Below, one piece after another: positions 8,770 to 17,831 of a stretch of 64,000 nucleotides of DNA. How positions within the stretch are numbered: position 1 is the first letter of the stretch; the number at the start of each line of letters is the position of its first letter. The notes under the pieces were generated by a model, which was given only the letters and a program-made list of their open reading frames with translations, had not been told where the DNA came from and made no database searches. The position numbers and the translations under genes were made by a program. The stretch is from Sphingobacteriales bacterium (GTDB lineage: Bacteria > Bacteroidota > Bacteroidia > Chitinophagales > Chitinophagaceae): assembly GCA_900299255.1 (NCBI GenBank), contig OMJB01000075.1:45082-109081 (forward strand), written 5' to 3'.

Positions 8770-9263
8770 ATGTCACAAAACACGCGCTTATCGCCGAACT
8801 GCAGATGGAATCTGCCAATACCTGCAAAATGCTCGAGAGGGTACCTACAGACAAGAACGATTGGAAACCACACCCTAAATCTATGACGCTGGGCCGCCTG
8901 GCATCACATGTGGCAGAGATAGCCGGATGGGTATCTTATACACTGGACTCAGATGTACTGGACTTTGCAAAATTTGACTATAAGCCTGTAACAAATGCGT
9001 CTACTGAAGAGCTGCTGGCCATCATGGACAAAAATGTAGCTATGGCTATGGCATCTCTTGAGAAATCTACTGACGAAGATTATGATAAAATGTGGACCAT
9101 GCGTAATGGCGACCATGTGCATTTTACATTGCCAAAGAAAGTTGTACTGAGGTCGTTTGCTTACAGCCACTTGGTGCATCACCGTGGCCAGCTGAGCCTG
9201 TACCTCCGCCTGTTGGATGTTCCGGTTCCGGGTATGTACGGGCCAACCGCAGATGAAAAGTAA
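8770..9263 (+). pseudogene. DinB family protein with apparent frameshift at N-terminus
   Basis: DinB proteins are four-helix bundles with a three-His metal site, often thiol-dependent transferases. The frame from ATG 8805 gives 152 aa starting MESANTCKMLERVPTDKNDW. The upstream codons of that frame still read as family sequence (KHALIAELQ) but have no start codon. ATG at 8770 is in another frame. Adding one A to the AAAA run at 8777-8780 joins them into MSQKHALIAELQ plus the rest, giving 164 aa, the normal family length. Metal ligands are visible in LASHVAEIAGW and SHLVHHRGQLS. As written, translation from 8805 gives a protein missing about 12 residues of helix one. It may still fold. Confidence 0.75.
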
Positions 9264-9314
9264 TTGTTATAGTGTAACAGATGCTAAGCGCATAACTCAG
9301 GCCCGGTATAAATG

Positions 9315-9361
9315 AAAATGTGATCAGATTTGCAGTTTATGAACAAATCTGATCACATTTT
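9315..9361. terminator. Bidirectional intrinsic terminator
   Basis: An 18-bp perfect stem (left arm 9315-9332, right arm 9344-9361, core TGATCAGATTTG) surrounds an 11-nt loop. It is flanked by A's on the left and T's on the right, as expected of a terminator working in both directions. It lies between the convergent DinB gene and T9SS esterase gene. Confidence 0.9.
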
Positions 9362-9373
9362 TTATGTGCTGTG

Positions 9374-10588
9374 TTATTCGATCACAACTTTCCTCATTAC
9401 CTGAGTATTGTTCCCATTACTGAACCGGATACGCACAAAGTAAATGCCCTTGCTAACACCCTGTGTGCTGATCTCCACGTTATTTTTGTTCAGGCCGTTC
9501 ATTTCTAACACAGTCCTGCCTGTTTCGTCGTACATCAAAATGCTGCTAACAGTTTGGCCGGCAGCGATATTGAAGACACCTGACGCCGGATTGGGGAAGA
9601 CCTTAACTTCAGGATTCAAATTGACTTCATTAACTGAAGCTGAACTGCCTGAGCAAACCAGCGTGTATAAAAACAGTGTAACAATAGAATCTACAGAGTT
9701 CATTTTTGCAATATTTGCAGACCATGGCACATGGGTATCGCCGGGGAACACTTTGCTCATGTGGTAAATGCCATTTGCTGCATAGGCGGGTTCAAGCGTT
9801 CCTAATCCGCAAAGAGTGACCGAACAGAAGCCATAAAGAGGGAAGCCGCACGAATAGGGAACCACAGGATCGGCATCGCCCTGACAATTTACAGAAGGTT
9901 TGTTGCCGGGGCCGATGAATGATGCACTATTCAGTGCTCCTGCCAGGTTTATGATTCCTTTGGTACGTGTAGTATATCCTGCATTCCCACTGTTGCCCTC
10001 AAAACCTCCGTTAGCAGCCATGGCAGTTTGGATGTGTGATGGGCATTCCTGAATGCTGTCCAGATAACCAACGTGCATGTACAACACTGCCCCTGCAGAG
10101 TTGCCGCCGACAAAAATATTGTTGGTGTCAATTTTATAGGTGTTTGCAGTTGCCCTGTCTTTCATAAAGTACCGGATGGCCGCTTTACCATCGCTGATGG
10201 CCATAATTACCTCATTGATGGCCGGTGTGGAGTCTGCGCCTACCATACTCGAATAAACAGTTGTGCGGTAGTCTATTGAAACGGTTACATAGCCTCTCTT
10301 TGCCAGGCGGGTGCATAGCGTATCCACAGTGGGGTCGTTTGTGCGATCCCCATTGCCGGTTATGAAGCTGCCGCCGTGCGCCAGAATAATCAGCGGACGG
10401 GCAGTCATAGTGTCGCCGGTAGGCTGGTATATATCCATCATCTGATGGTACACGGGCGAATACTCGACGGTGGTCATGGTTATGTTTGGAAATACATCGC
10501 TGACAAAGCGCCCGGCCGGACACTGAGCCCATGAAGACGTGGAAAGCATCAGTAATGCAGATAACAATTGCAAGTAACGTTTTTTCAT
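9374..10588 (-). CDS. Secreted alpha/beta-hydrolase esterase with T9SS sorting domain
   Basis: A signal peptide (MKKRYLQLLSALLMLSTSSWA) is chosen from ATG 10588; an in-frame start 11 codons upstream would spoil it. The catalytic domain shows the oxyanion-hole motif HGGSFITG, the nucleophile elbow GGNSAGA, and a late Asp/His region (QGDADPVVPY; GDTHVPW). These place it in the carboxylesterase / hormone-sensitive-lipase-like group acting on ester substrates. The last ~75 residues form a type A T9SS domain: VKVFPNPASGVFNI, then GRTVLEM, then GIYFVRIRF and VMRKVVIE. The protein should cross the outer membrane and be attached or released. The substrate is not evident. Confidence 0.88.
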   Translation of the reverse strand: MKKRYLQLLSALLMLSTSSWAQCPAGRFVSDVFPNITMTTVEYSPVYHQMMDIYQPTGDTMTARPLIILAHGGSFITGNGDRTNDPTVDTLCTRLAKRGYVTVSIDYRTTVYSSMVGADSTPAINEVIMAISDGKAAIRYFMKDRATANTYKIDTNNIFVGGNSAGAVLYMHVGYLDSIQECPSHIQTAMAANGGFEGNSGNAGYTTRTKGIINLAGALNSASFIGPGNKPSVNCQGDADPVVPYSCGFPLYGFCSVTLCGLGTLEPAYAANGIYHMSKVFPGDTHVPWSANIAKMNSVDSIVTLFLYTLVCSGSSASVNEVNLNPEVKVFPNPASGVFNIAAGQTVSSILMYDETGRTVLEMNGLNKNNVEISTQGVSKGIYFVRIRFSNGNNTQVMRKVVIE

Positions 10589-10766
10589 ACGCAGATTTTG
10601 TTTTTTTGAAAACCTATACAATATAGGTATTTCTTTATTTCAGTGATAAGTTTTTATAAAAAAATTGAGGTCGGTCAGCGACGTAACAGCGCCTGCATTC
10701 TGTGCAGTAACAGGACTAAAAATGATAGTCAAAAGATGTTACCAGGCAATTGAAAATCAGGACAGA

Positions 10767-10798
10767 TTGTTTTAATAATAAAAAAATCATTTACTTTG
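10767..10798 (+). promoter_or_regulatory. Possible recQ promoter
   Basis: TTG at 10767-10769 and TTACTTTG at 10791-10798, 21 nt apart, resemble the Bacteroidota -33/-7 pair with one mismatch in TAnnTTTG. The recQ ATG lies 41 nt downstream. Confidence 0.4.
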
Positions 10799-10839
10799 CA
10801 ATTGGTATATGACTTTCAGAACAATTAAACGACTTACAG

Positions 10840-13011
10840 ATGAGCACTTATTCAACAGAAAAACTGCACAAGGCTTTACAGCACTTTTTTGGTTACGACC
10901 AGTTCAGGCTTAACCAACTTCCCATTATTGAATCAGTATTAGCAGGCAGAGACACACTGGCCATAATGCCTACGGGCGCCGGTAAATCGATTTGTTTCCA
11001 GTTGCCGGCAATGCTGTTGCCTGGTATAACAATTGTGGTGTCGCCACTGATTGCATTGATGAAAGATCAGGTTGATGCGCTGACTGCCAATGGTATTTAT
11101 GCGGCATTCCTCAACTCCTCTCAATCGCCGGCTGAGCAGCAACAGGTAATACAGCATGCGGAGCAGGGTAATATAAAACTACTTTATATAGCGCCCGAAC
11201 GCATTCCCGCCAACAGCGACGGTTTCTTTACTTTTCTCGAAAAACTCAATCCTTCTATTTTTGCAATAGATGAGGCCCACTGTATCTCGCAGTGGGGGCA
11301 CGACTTTAGGCCGGAGTACCTAAAGCTCGCATCTTTAAAGAAGCGGTTCCCAAAGGTGCCGGTAGTGGCGCTCACTGCCAGTGCCGACAAGGTGACTCAA
11401 AATGATATACTGCAGCGGTTGGAGTTGGCAGAACCGCGTGTGTTTATCTCCAGCTTCAACAGGCCAAATATTCATTACTACATACAACCCAAGAAAAACG
11501 TTTTCGGGCAGATACTTGAGTATATTAAGAAGCACAGGGAAGACAGCGGTATTATCTATGCGCTGTCAAGAGCTTCAACAGAGGATATTGCAGGGCGGCT
11601 GCACGAAGCAGTTATCAAAGCGGCATACTACCATGCTGGTATGGATGCAGCAGAGCGTAGCAGGGTGCAGGATGCTTTCCTAAGGGATGAATACCGGGTA
11701 ATAGTTGCTACCATAGCATTCGGAATGGGTATCGATAAATCGAATGTTCGCTTTGTCATTCATCACGATGTTTCTAAAAATATAGAAGGGTACTATCAGG
11801 AGACAGGGCGTGCCGGTCGCGACGGGCTGAAGAGCGATGCAATACTATTTTATTCGCCCGGAGATATTATTAAGCTGAAGAAATTTGCGATGATTGACAA
11901 TAATCCGCAGCAGTCAGCAATATCAATGAAAAAGCTGGAACTGATGCAGGAATACTGTGAAGGCGACGGTTGCCGCAGGCAGTTTCTGATGGAGTATTTT
12001 GGTGAACCGTTTCCGGCCTATTGCGGCAGTTGTGATTATTGCCTGAGCTCGCTGGAGGAAAAAGACGCAACACTTGATGCACAGAAACTGCTATCAGCTG
12101 TTTCCCGGACAGGCGAGCGCTATGGTGCTGGGTATATAATAGATTTTCTGCGGGGTTCTGCCAGTGAGAAAATCAATCCCGCGCATAAGGAACTGAAGAC
12201 TTATGGAATAGGCAAAGAGCTGAAGAAGGAAGAGTGGCAGTGGATGGTGCAACAACTGCTGCGTAATAAATTTCTTTCCATAACAAATGACCAGTATGCT
12301 ACACTTAAACTCAATGAAAAGAGCTGGCAGATACTGAAGGGCGAATCTCAGATAAAGCTGGTGATGAAAAAAGAGAAGGCTCAGATTGGGGAGCATGATG
12401 AGCCGGAATTTGAGCAGGGCCTGCTGCGTGAGCTAAAGAACCTGAGGGCTGATATTGCAGACAGGGAGCATGTGCCGGCCTATGCCATTGTGGCGGATAA
12501 CACGCTGATAGAACTGGCAACCTACCTGCCACAAAAATTTGATGAGCTGAAGCATATCACCGGATTTGGCGATTATAAGATCGGTAAGTATGGTGCCGGT
12601 TTTCTGGAAGTGATCAGGCGGCATGCCAATGAACAGAATCTCGAATCTAAGATGCACTTTAAAAAGCCAAAGAAAGAAAGGAAAGAGAGTAGGGAGAAGC
12701 CTGCGGCAAACAGCACCCAGAGAACAACTTTTACCATGTTCAGTGAAGGGATGGATGTGGAGGAAATAGCTCGTCAGCGAAATCTCTCCCCCGGAACGAT
12801 TGAAGGGCATCTGGCGGCATTTGTCAGTACAGGTGAACTGGATGTCTATCGCCTGGTATCAAAAGATAAGCTGGCAGAAATACTGAAGGTGGTCAAAACG
12901 ACTGGGCAGGGTTTTGCTGCTAAGCCAATAAAAGATATACTGGGAGATGACTACTCGTATGGTGAGATAAAAGCCGCGCTGGAATACAACCGGAGAACCG
13001 GTAATCAATAA
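10840..13011 (+). CDS. recQ: ATP-dependent DNA helicase RecQ
   Basis: This is a 3'-5' superfamily 2 helicase for recombination and fork repair. Motif I is PTGAGKS (44-50), motif II is DEAH (144-147) followed by the RecQ loop [14 protein letters not shown], and motif VI is [10 protein letters not shown]. The zinc-binding part of the RQC region is visible as [10 protein letters not shown] and YCGSCDYC. An HRDC domain follows (about 530-600, ending [18 protein letters not shown]). A further C-terminal helix-turn-helix module ([28 protein letters not shown]) completes the chain. At 723 aa it is the long form common in Bacteroidota, longer than E. coli RecQ (about 610). It stands alone and faces the PadR-linked membrane gene at its 3' end. 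Confidence 0.97.
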   Translation: MSTYSTEKLHKALQHFFGYDQFRLNQLPIIESVLAGRDTLAIMPTGAGKSICFQLPAMLLPGITIVVSPLIALMKDQVDALTANGIYAAFLNSSQSPAEQQQVIQHAEQGNIKLLYIAPERIPANSDGFFTFLEKLNPSIFAIDEAHCISQWGHDFRPEYLKLASLKKRFPKVPVVALTASADKVTQNDILQRLELAEPRVFISSFNRPNIHYYIQPKKNVFGQILEYIKKHREDSGIIYALSRASTEDIAGRLHEAVIKAAYYHAGMDAAERSRVQDAFLRDEYRVIVATIAFGMGIDKSNVRFVIHHDVSKNIEGYYQETGRAGRDGLKSDAILFYSPGDIIKLKKFAMIDNNPQQSAISMKKLELMQEYCEGDGCRRQFLMEYFGEPFPAYCGSCDYCLSSLEEKDATLDAQKLLSAVSRTGERYGAGYIIDFLRGSASEKINPAHKELKTYGIGKELKKEEWQWMVQQLLRNKFLSITNDQYATLKLNEKSWQILKGESQIKLVMKKEKAQIGEHDEPEFEQGLLRELKNLRADIADREHVPAYAIVADNTLIELATYLPQKFDELKHITGFGDYKIGKYGAGFLEVIRRHANEQNLESKMHFKKPKKERKESREKPAANSTQRTTFTMFSEGMDVEEIARQRNLSPGTIEGHLAAFVSTGELDVYRLVSKDKLAEILKVVKTTGQGFAAKPIKDILGDDYSYGEIKAALEYNRRTGNQ

Positions 13012-13030
13012 CATTAGAGTTTGGCAATTT

Positions 13031-13068
13031 CCTGCTGATAGAGGCAATGTAATGTCTCTATCAGCAGG
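13031..13068. terminator. Hairpin between convergent genes
   Basis: A perfect 13-bp stem (CCTGCTGATAGAG, 13031-13043, with its complement at 13056-13068) has a 12-nt loop. It lies between the stop of recQ and the stop of the membrane gene at 13084. No T tract follows on either strand, so termination is inferred from position and stem strength. Confidence 0.6.
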
Positions 13069-13083
13069 GTAAGAGCAGAAGAA

Positions 13084-14253
13084 TTACAACGAAGCAATTG
13101 TTCTTTGATTCTGCAGCAATATCAGTTGTAGCTGAAACAGGTCGGTCAGCGCTTCAATGGTTTTGTACTGAATTTTGCGGCTGCTGAGGTCAATTATGTT
13201 ATTGTTGGTCGGAATAAGTATATGTTCGGGATGGCCCGCACAGGAGGCGTTGTGTTCATTAACAGCACTAATTAGTTCGGCCAGTTTTGCCTGACCAATG
13301 CCATCGCTGAAGAAGTCTTCGGCGGAATGCAGCCCAATCTGTGCGTTGTTGCTTTCGAAATCTTCATTTACAGACTCGCTTCCGGTTTCCCATTTTACTA
13401 TGAGCTTTTTAAGATCACTGCATAAGTTATATACTTTCTGGTTCAGTGCGGTATATGGGGTGTTTACAGAGTCATTCTTTATAGAATTACCCAGTATTAA
13501 CTGTTCGGTTTTAAGTATGGCTTCATTGCGCAGGAACCCTCTGGTAACACGAGAATCAATAAGCCTGGCTGAGGAGGGCGTAAGAGTGAGGGTGAAGTAC
13601 AAGCCGCAGCCAATAATGATGAAGACAGAGGTGACAATTGTGTTGACCCTGGTTTCACGGTTTTTGAAACCAGTAATAAAGTAGTAGGGGAGGTAAACCA
13701 TCATCAATATGGCTACACTGGTTACACCCATCACATTAGCACCCGGCCAGTGCTGCACTTTGAATAGCACACTCAGCGTAAGTACTGAGGCAAACAATGA
13801 ACCTATAGCCCAAAGCACTTTTTCACTGGTTTTCTGTTTTTCTCTGGCTTTAAGCATAAACACCAGAGGAATAAACAATAAGCTGGCTATGCCTATTGCC
13901 AGTGTAATGGTAACACCGGAACCGGGCAAGTGCAGGTATTTGCCAGTGATGCCAAGTATGTACAATGCAACTGTCAGTGCCCCGGTAATCAGGATTGTCC
14001 GTTTCATAACTGTTTGTTTTTTAAAGGTTAAAATAAAATTCAGTTCCTCTTCAATTTCGTGCATGCCATTTGGTGATATAGCCCGGAAAGCGGCAGCATA
14101 CGCTGCTTCAAATCCGGAGCCCTTACCTATCTCCTCCTCTACATAACAACAGTAGTGGTCCAGCAGGTCGTTTTGCAGGCCCGAGTCAGTAACGCCATCT
14201 TGTATAATGCGCTCCTGAATAATATTTACCTGTTCGTCAGATAGCTGTACCAA
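13084..14253 (-). CDS. PadR-linked membrane protein with HAAS-like N-terminus
   Basis: The N-terminal ~75 residues (LSDEQVNIIQERI, LQNDLLDHYCCYVEEEI, GFEAAYAAAFRAI) are helical and resemble the HAAS-like modules that accompany PadR regulators. Five hydrophobic helices follow (about residues 80-230). A soluble, helical C-terminal part of about 160 residues comes next, outside or inside the membrane. The start is TTG at 14253, lying 17 bp inside the upstream PadR gene; the frame would lose the HAAS-like module with any later start. The overlap implies co-expression with the regulator. Known PadR-coupled HAAS proteins are thought to sense or modulate membrane status; that role here is inference. 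Confidence 0.75.
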   Translation of the reverse strand: MVQLSDEQVNIIQERIIQDGVTDSGLQNDLLDHYCCYVEEEIGKGSGFEAAYAAAFRAISPNGMHEIEEELNFILTFKKQTVMKRTILITGALTVALYILGITGKYLHLPGSGVTITLAIGIASLLFIPLVFMLKAREKQKTSEKVLWAIGSLFASVLTLSVLFKVQHWPGANVMGVTSVAILMMVYLPYYFITGFKNRETRVNTIVTSVFIIIGCGLYFTLTLTPSSARLIDSRVTRGFLRNEAILKTEQLILGNSIKNDSVNTPYTALNQKVYNLCSDLKKLIVKWETGSESVNEDFESNNAQIGLHSAEDFFSDGIGQAKLAELISAVNEHNASCAGHPEHILIPTNNNIIDLSSRKIQYKTIEALTDLFQLQLILLQNQRTIASL

Positions 14254-14590
14254 AAGTTGATTGTGGTTTTGCAGTGATCAGATTGTGTATCGTGTCCAGA
14301 AAAGCAAGCAATTCGTCTACTGATACTTTGGCTGCCTTTTTTCCGGGCTTGGTAAGTGTATAGTATTTCCGTACCCGCTTGCCGATAAATACTTCTTCCA
14401 CGGTTACCAGCCCATCGGCTTCCAGTTTGTGCAGTGCAGGGTATAGCGACCCTTCTTTTACCAGTATCTGTTCATTCGACATTTCCTTAACCATTTGCGT
14501 GATCTCGTAGCCATACATGCGGCCTTTGTCTTCCAGTAAACGAAGGATGATAGTTCCCAGTGTACCTTTTAATAACTCTGTTTGATTCAT
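14237..14590 (-). CDS. PadR family transcriptional regulator
   Basis: A winged helix-turn-helix protein of 117 aa. It opens with MNQTELLKGTLGTIILRLLE and shows GRMYGYEITQMV, the wing region EGSLYPALHKLEADGLVT and RVRKYYTLTKPGKKAAK, all diagnostic for PadR. It has the short C-terminal dimer helix of the small subgroup. An upstream in-frame ATG at 14605 would add MQHNI; 14590 is preferred because it matches the family start. Members usually repress their own operon and respond to small ligands. Here it overlaps a membrane protein gene and has a palindrome at its transcription start, fitting autoregulation. Confidence 0.92.
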   Translation of the reverse strand: MNQTELLKGTLGTIILRLLEDKGRMYGYEITQMVKEMSNEQILVKEGSLYPALHKLEADGLVTVEEVFIGKRVRKYYTLTKPGKKAAKVSVDELLAFLDTIHNLITAKPQSTFGTAI

Positions 14591-14591
14591 A

Positions 14592-14653
14592 ATATTGTGT
14601 TGCATTGTTTAACAATATATCACAAAGCTATGTAAATTTTTCAAACTAGCAAA
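14592..14653 (-). promoter_or_regulatory. padR promoter with overlapping operator-like repeats
   Basis: On the minus strand TTTG (14650-14653) is followed after exactly 19 nt by TAGCTTTG (14623-14630), a full match to the Bacteroidota consensus. The predicted transcription start near 14617 falls on two inverted repeats: ATTGT-TTA-ACAAT (14604-14616) and ATATTGT/ACAATAT (14592-14598, 14612-14618). The palindromes are a likely PadR binding site. Confidence 0.7.
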
Positions 14654-14756
14654 TTATTTTTTTGACCAGTGCTTTTGGCTGAACCGCGAAGCTGATTTGT
14701 AGTTAGGATTTCATTAATGCAGGGTTATGGTTATCTTTATCTGAAATACACTCTGT

Positions 14757-15359
14757 ATGTTGAAGAATATTTTTGCCTTAATTGTTTCGATAGCTTTTAG
14801 TGCCTGTGTGAGCTGCAATAACAGCGGCACAGGAGCAAAAGGTGCAGGACAGGCATTTGACTCTTTTCGGGTACACTTTCGAACACAGCCACTGCCTATC
14901 GTTATCAAAGGCTGTAATATAGAGCCAGCGAAGTTTGATGAGTTGCGTATCGCCGATTATCATCAGTTTGTATCATACAGCGACAACGAATATGCATATT
15001 GCAGCTTTAAGGCAAATGGGGACTATATCGGAATCATCACGCTGGGGCCTGCAGATTGTTTCTTCCCGATACTGAAAACTTTTGACAAGAACGGCAACAA
15101 GATTGATGAGCGCGATATACACATAGGTGGGTGTGGCGCTGATTGTGGATTTAGCTGCGAAGAATTTATGACACTGCGCGAAGATTATACGCTATATACC
15201 TCAGACACTATTTCCTATTACAAATGCGACACAGCAGGCAATGAAATACCGGGCACAAAGGAGCATTATGTGGTGTACAAAAAGGGCCGGCTGCTGCCGA
15301 CAGGCAAAATTGAATTGACAGATGAATCCAAGCTGCCACTAAATGATGGGCACAATTAG
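14757..15359 (+). CDS. Hypothetical lipoprotein, 200 aa
   Basis: The N-terminus MLKNIFALIVSIAFSACVSCNNSG gives a hydrophobic helix ending in Cys (lipobox around AFSAC or CVSC, then NN), typical of a lipoprotein signal II. The rest is a soluble domain of beta-rich appearance with six to seven Cys (for example GGCGADCGFSCEE), which may form disulfides outside the cytoplasm. No family is recognised. The last 4 bp overlap the stop of the opposite-strand hydrolase gene, so the two are convergent. It has no neighbour on its own strand. Confidence 0.7.
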   Translation: MLKNIFALIVSIAFSACVSCNNSGTGAKGAGQAFDSFRVHFRTQPLPIVIKGCNIEPAKFDELRIADYHQFVSYSDNEYAYCSFKANGDYIGIITLGPADCFFPILKTFDKNGNKIDERDIHIGGCGADCGFSCEEFMTLREDYTLYTSDTISYYKCDTAGNEIPGTKEHYVVYKKGRLLPTGKIELTDESKLPLNDGHN

Positions 15360-16636
15360 TGTTTTCTGCGGGCAGGTGGCGGAGGCGTTGTGATAAAGTG
15401 CACAATTCCGCTTACCAGGCCGGGGCATAGTGCCAGGCCGGGATTGGAGTAGGTAGCCAGATCGCCCGCACGGTCTTCGGGGGCGTTTTTCAGTACATGA
15501 TTCATGCCATTAATAAGGAGCAGCTGCGCCCTGTCGTTGGCACTATTTAGTTTCTTTGCCTGGTCTGTACCCACTTGAATATCATTGGTTCCCTGCACTA
15601 CCAGTATTGGCTCATGTATTTTTGCCAGTTCTTCTGTCGGTGTGAAGTTGAGCCATGTTTGCATATATGGCTGCATGCCACTGCTGAACAAGTCATTCAG
15701 TCCGTCTGGTATGCTGGTTACCGAATATCCCTTTTTCAGGCTGTCCATTATTACTCTTGCTTTTTGCGCGATACTCTTCGACTGAACACTGAGCTGTTTT
15801 TCTATAATCACATCAATTGGGTCAGCGGCACCGGCAATGGATATGAGGCCAGATACCAGCTCTTTATTGGCGGCTAGAATGGCAAAAAGCGAACCCTCAC
15901 TGTGCCCCAGCACATATACCTGCGAGAATCTTTTATCGCTGTTGAGCTGTTTAATAAAAGCTGCGGCATCGCTGATATAGTCGTTAAACAGTTGCTTAGT
16001 GTCTACGCTCATAGCCATGGCACTGCCACCCAGGCCTCGCTTATCGTAGCGTACGGAGGCGATACCAGCTTTTTTCAATGAGTCGGCGAGCATACGGTAG
16101 CTGTTGTTTTTGCCAGCCACAGAGCTGTTGCCATCCCTGTCTGTAGGCCCGGATCCTGCAATGATCAGTACAACAGGTACCTGCCCCTCAACGTCGGGCA
16201 GGCTGAGTGTGCCATGTATTTCGCCGGTCTTGGTGCTCAGCACATATTCATCTAAGCTGGGTGCTTTGGGTTCGGGCTGGTAGGCTATGAATCTGAATGT
16301 TTCGAGCTTTTGCCCTGCAGTTACAGACAAAACAAGTGTGAGTACTGATTTATCGAAGGTGACTTTGTACAATGCAGCCTTGTCTTTTTCTTTAGTGAGT
16401 TCAAAGGATTTCATTTCGCCCAGGCTATTGAAGATCTGTTTGAATGTCTGATCGGTTTTTTCACGGGTCATTTTCAATTTGCCTTCATCAGATAGCATTT
16501 CGTAAATACTATCGTTCTGATGGTGATTGTAGTACGTCTGAAACTTTTTAACCACTGGCTCGTAATCAGAACCTGATTGTGAGTAGCTGTTTTTGGTTAT
16601 GAACGCTGCGATAAAAACAAGAAGTATTTTTTTCAT
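15356..16636 (-). CDS. Exported alpha/beta hydrolase with DUF3887-like N-terminus
   Basis: A signal peptide (MKKILLVFIAAFITKNSYS) is followed by a ~95-residue domain of the DUF3887 type (YYNHHQNDSIYEMLSDEGK...). An alpha/beta hydrolase domain comes next. It shows the oxyanion segment IIAGSGPTDRDGN, the RYDKRGLGGS loop and the nucleophile elbow GHSEGS. An acid in GTNDIQV and a His in GMNHVLK complete the triad. The family acts on esters or peptides in the periplasm. The C-terminus ends in a proline and basic stretch (TTPPPPARRKH). It is followed upstream by the YIP1-like and DUF2089 genes on the same strand, with a 15-bp gap, so it is probably in their operon. Confidence 0.82.
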   Translation of the reverse strand: MKKILLVFIAAFITKNSYSQSGSDYEPVVKKFQTYYNHHQNDSIYEMLSDEGKLKMTREKTDQTFKQIFNSLGEMKSFELTKEKDKAALYKVTFDKSVLTLVLSVTAGQKLETFRFIAYQPEPKAPSLDEYVLSTKTGEIHGTLSLPDVEGQVPVVLIIAGSGPTDRDGNSSVAGKNNSYRMLADSLKKAGIASVRYDKRGLGGSAMAMSVDTKQLFNDYISDAAAFIKQLNSDKRFSQVYVLGHSEGSLFAILAANKELVSGLISIAGAADPIDVIIEKQLSVQSKSIAQKARVIMDSLKKGYSVTSIPDGLNDLFSSGMQPYMQTWLNFTPTEELAKIHEPILVVQGTNDIQVGTDQAKKLNSANDRAQLLLINGMNHVLKNAPEDRAGDLATYSNPGLALCPGLVSGIVHFITTPPPPARRKH

Positions 16637-16651
16637 AGTACCTGATTTACT

Positions 16652-17212
16652 TTACAAAAAATAGTGAATAGCAAGAGAAGAAATTGTTTCTGCAAGAATA
16701 AGTGTGATAATAAAAGTACCGGTGGCCTTACTGCCCTTCAGGTTGCATGAAACGGTAAAGGCATTGTACATTAATGCTACCATCCAGATAACGAAAACGA
16801 CGCTCAGCAGGCCTACAGCGATAAATCCGGGTGTCAGTAATTTCATGATTTCGGCAACAGTTTGTGGTTGTGTATCCGGAACATGCAGCAAAAAGCCAAG
16901 AGCAGCCGGAAAGATCGTTACCCAGCGGGCAAGTGCCATGGTGCCTGCAACATCTATGAGCCTGATAATGGAGCCAGAGAACAGCAGCCCTGCGATGTAA
17001 AACAAACCGGCAGTTGTACCCCATACTATCAATTGCTCGAGCAGGTGTACTGAAAGAGTGGAGATTTTACCGGTATGGATATCAATAGCTCCATCGAAGT
17101 GGGTATGGCTGTATAACCCAATGAGGGCAGTAATAGCCATAGCCGCCAAGCCAATCAATAAAGCACGGGAGCCTGCTACATAGATAAATGGATTGAACAG
17201 CCAATTTTTCAT
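16652..17212 (-). CDS. YIP1-like integral membrane protein
   Basis: It has 186 aa with about five hydrophobic helices and short loops. The N-terminal NPFIYVAG segment and overall hydropathy resemble the YIP1 family of small multi-span membrane proteins. The start ATG overlaps the stop of the DUF2089 gene by 4 bp (ATGA type), so the two are translationally coupled. The function is unknown; the steady pairing with a zinc-ribbon HTH protein suggests a regulator and its membrane partner. Confidence 0.7.
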   Translation of the reverse strand: MKNWLFNPFIYVAGSRALLIGLAAMAITALIGLYSHTHFDGAIDIHTGKISTLSVHLLEQLIVWGTTAGLFYIAGLLFSGSIIRLIDVAGTMALARWVTIFPAALGFLLHVPDTQPQTVAEIMKLLTPGFIAVGLLSVVFVIWMVALMYNAFTVSCNLKGSKATGTFIITLILAETISSLAIHYFL

Positions 17213-17499
17213 TTTGCCGATTTTAAATTGTTTGCACCTTTTTCAATCTTACTTATTATATCATCGAGGAGATTGCGAACGGTAGGGTAGCTTAGGCCCA
17301 GTTTCTGTGCCATTATTTTAAGGCTGCCGCTGCTTTTTACAAATTCAACAATGAAATCCTGCTCCTCATTGGTGAGGCTGGCCAGTAGCGGGAGCGAAAA
17401 CAGCCCACTCACTTCAGTGCTGCAATTGCCGCATACAAGGCTTTTTACACTGAGTGTAGCAGAGCAACTGGGGCAAATATGAGGTAGGTTCTTTTGCAT
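17209..17499 (-). CDS. DUF2089 family zinc-ribbon / helix-turn-helix protein
   Basis: A 96-aa protein opening with a zinc ribbon (CPSC... CGNC, HICPSCSATL and LVCGNCSTEV). A helix-turn-helix follows, LKIMAQKLGLSYPTVRNLLDDIISK, as in DUF2089 proteins. The fold suggests a DNA-binding regulator. It is the first gene of a run with the YIP1-like and hydrolase genes (overlap of 4 bp and gap of 15 bp). A TAnnTTTG box (TACCTTTG) lies 10-17 nt upstream. Confidence 0.85.
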   Translation of the reverse strand: MQKNLPHICPSCSATLSVKSLVCGNCSTEVSGLFSLPLLASLTNEEQDFIVEFVKSSGSLKIMAQKLGLSYPTVRNLLDDIISKIEKGANNLKSAK

Positions 17500-17508
17500 T
17501 TTGTTTCA

Positions 17509-17516
17509 CAAAGGTA
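17509..17516 (-). promoter_or_regulatory. -7 box TACCTTTG of the DUF2089 operon
   Basis: A full match to TAnnTTTG on the minus strand. No TTTG lies at the expected -33 position. The transcription start would fall within about 4 nt of the ATG at 17499, so the leader is minimal. Confidence 0.5.
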
Positions 17517-17771
17517 AATGTATTTTTAATAAAATTTAGTTATTGTTAAATAAAGTTAAAATATTTTTCAAAAATTCATAGTTGACTGAGTGAATAGTGA
17601 TAGAGAGGAATATGGGCCTGAACATGAATTTTGTTACACTGATGGGCTTTTTTTACTTTTTATAACAAGAATTGCTCATAAAATTTCATTTAACAATATA
17701 TTAAATGTGTTTTTTTGGGCTGAAAAAGTACTCGCCTGGCCCGCGTGATGGGTTGGGCATTCCCAGGCCCT

Positions 17772-17804
17772 AAAAAAGCAGAAACCCCGCCGGTCGGCAG
17801 GGTT
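17772..17804 (-). terminator. Intrinsic terminator of rplY
   Basis: A stem AACCCCGCC/GGCAGGGTT (17783-17791, 17796-17804, one mismatch, 4-nt loop) is followed on the minus strand by six T's (17772-17777). It lies 28 bp after the L25 stop, a textbook factor-independent terminator. Confidence 0.85.
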
Positions 17805-17831
17805 CTGACAAATAATTTGGTAGCTGTTATC

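Noticed and set aside
9315..9361. IS end or attachment site
   Set aside because: The symmetric stem with A/T flanks between convergent genes is fully explained as a terminator.
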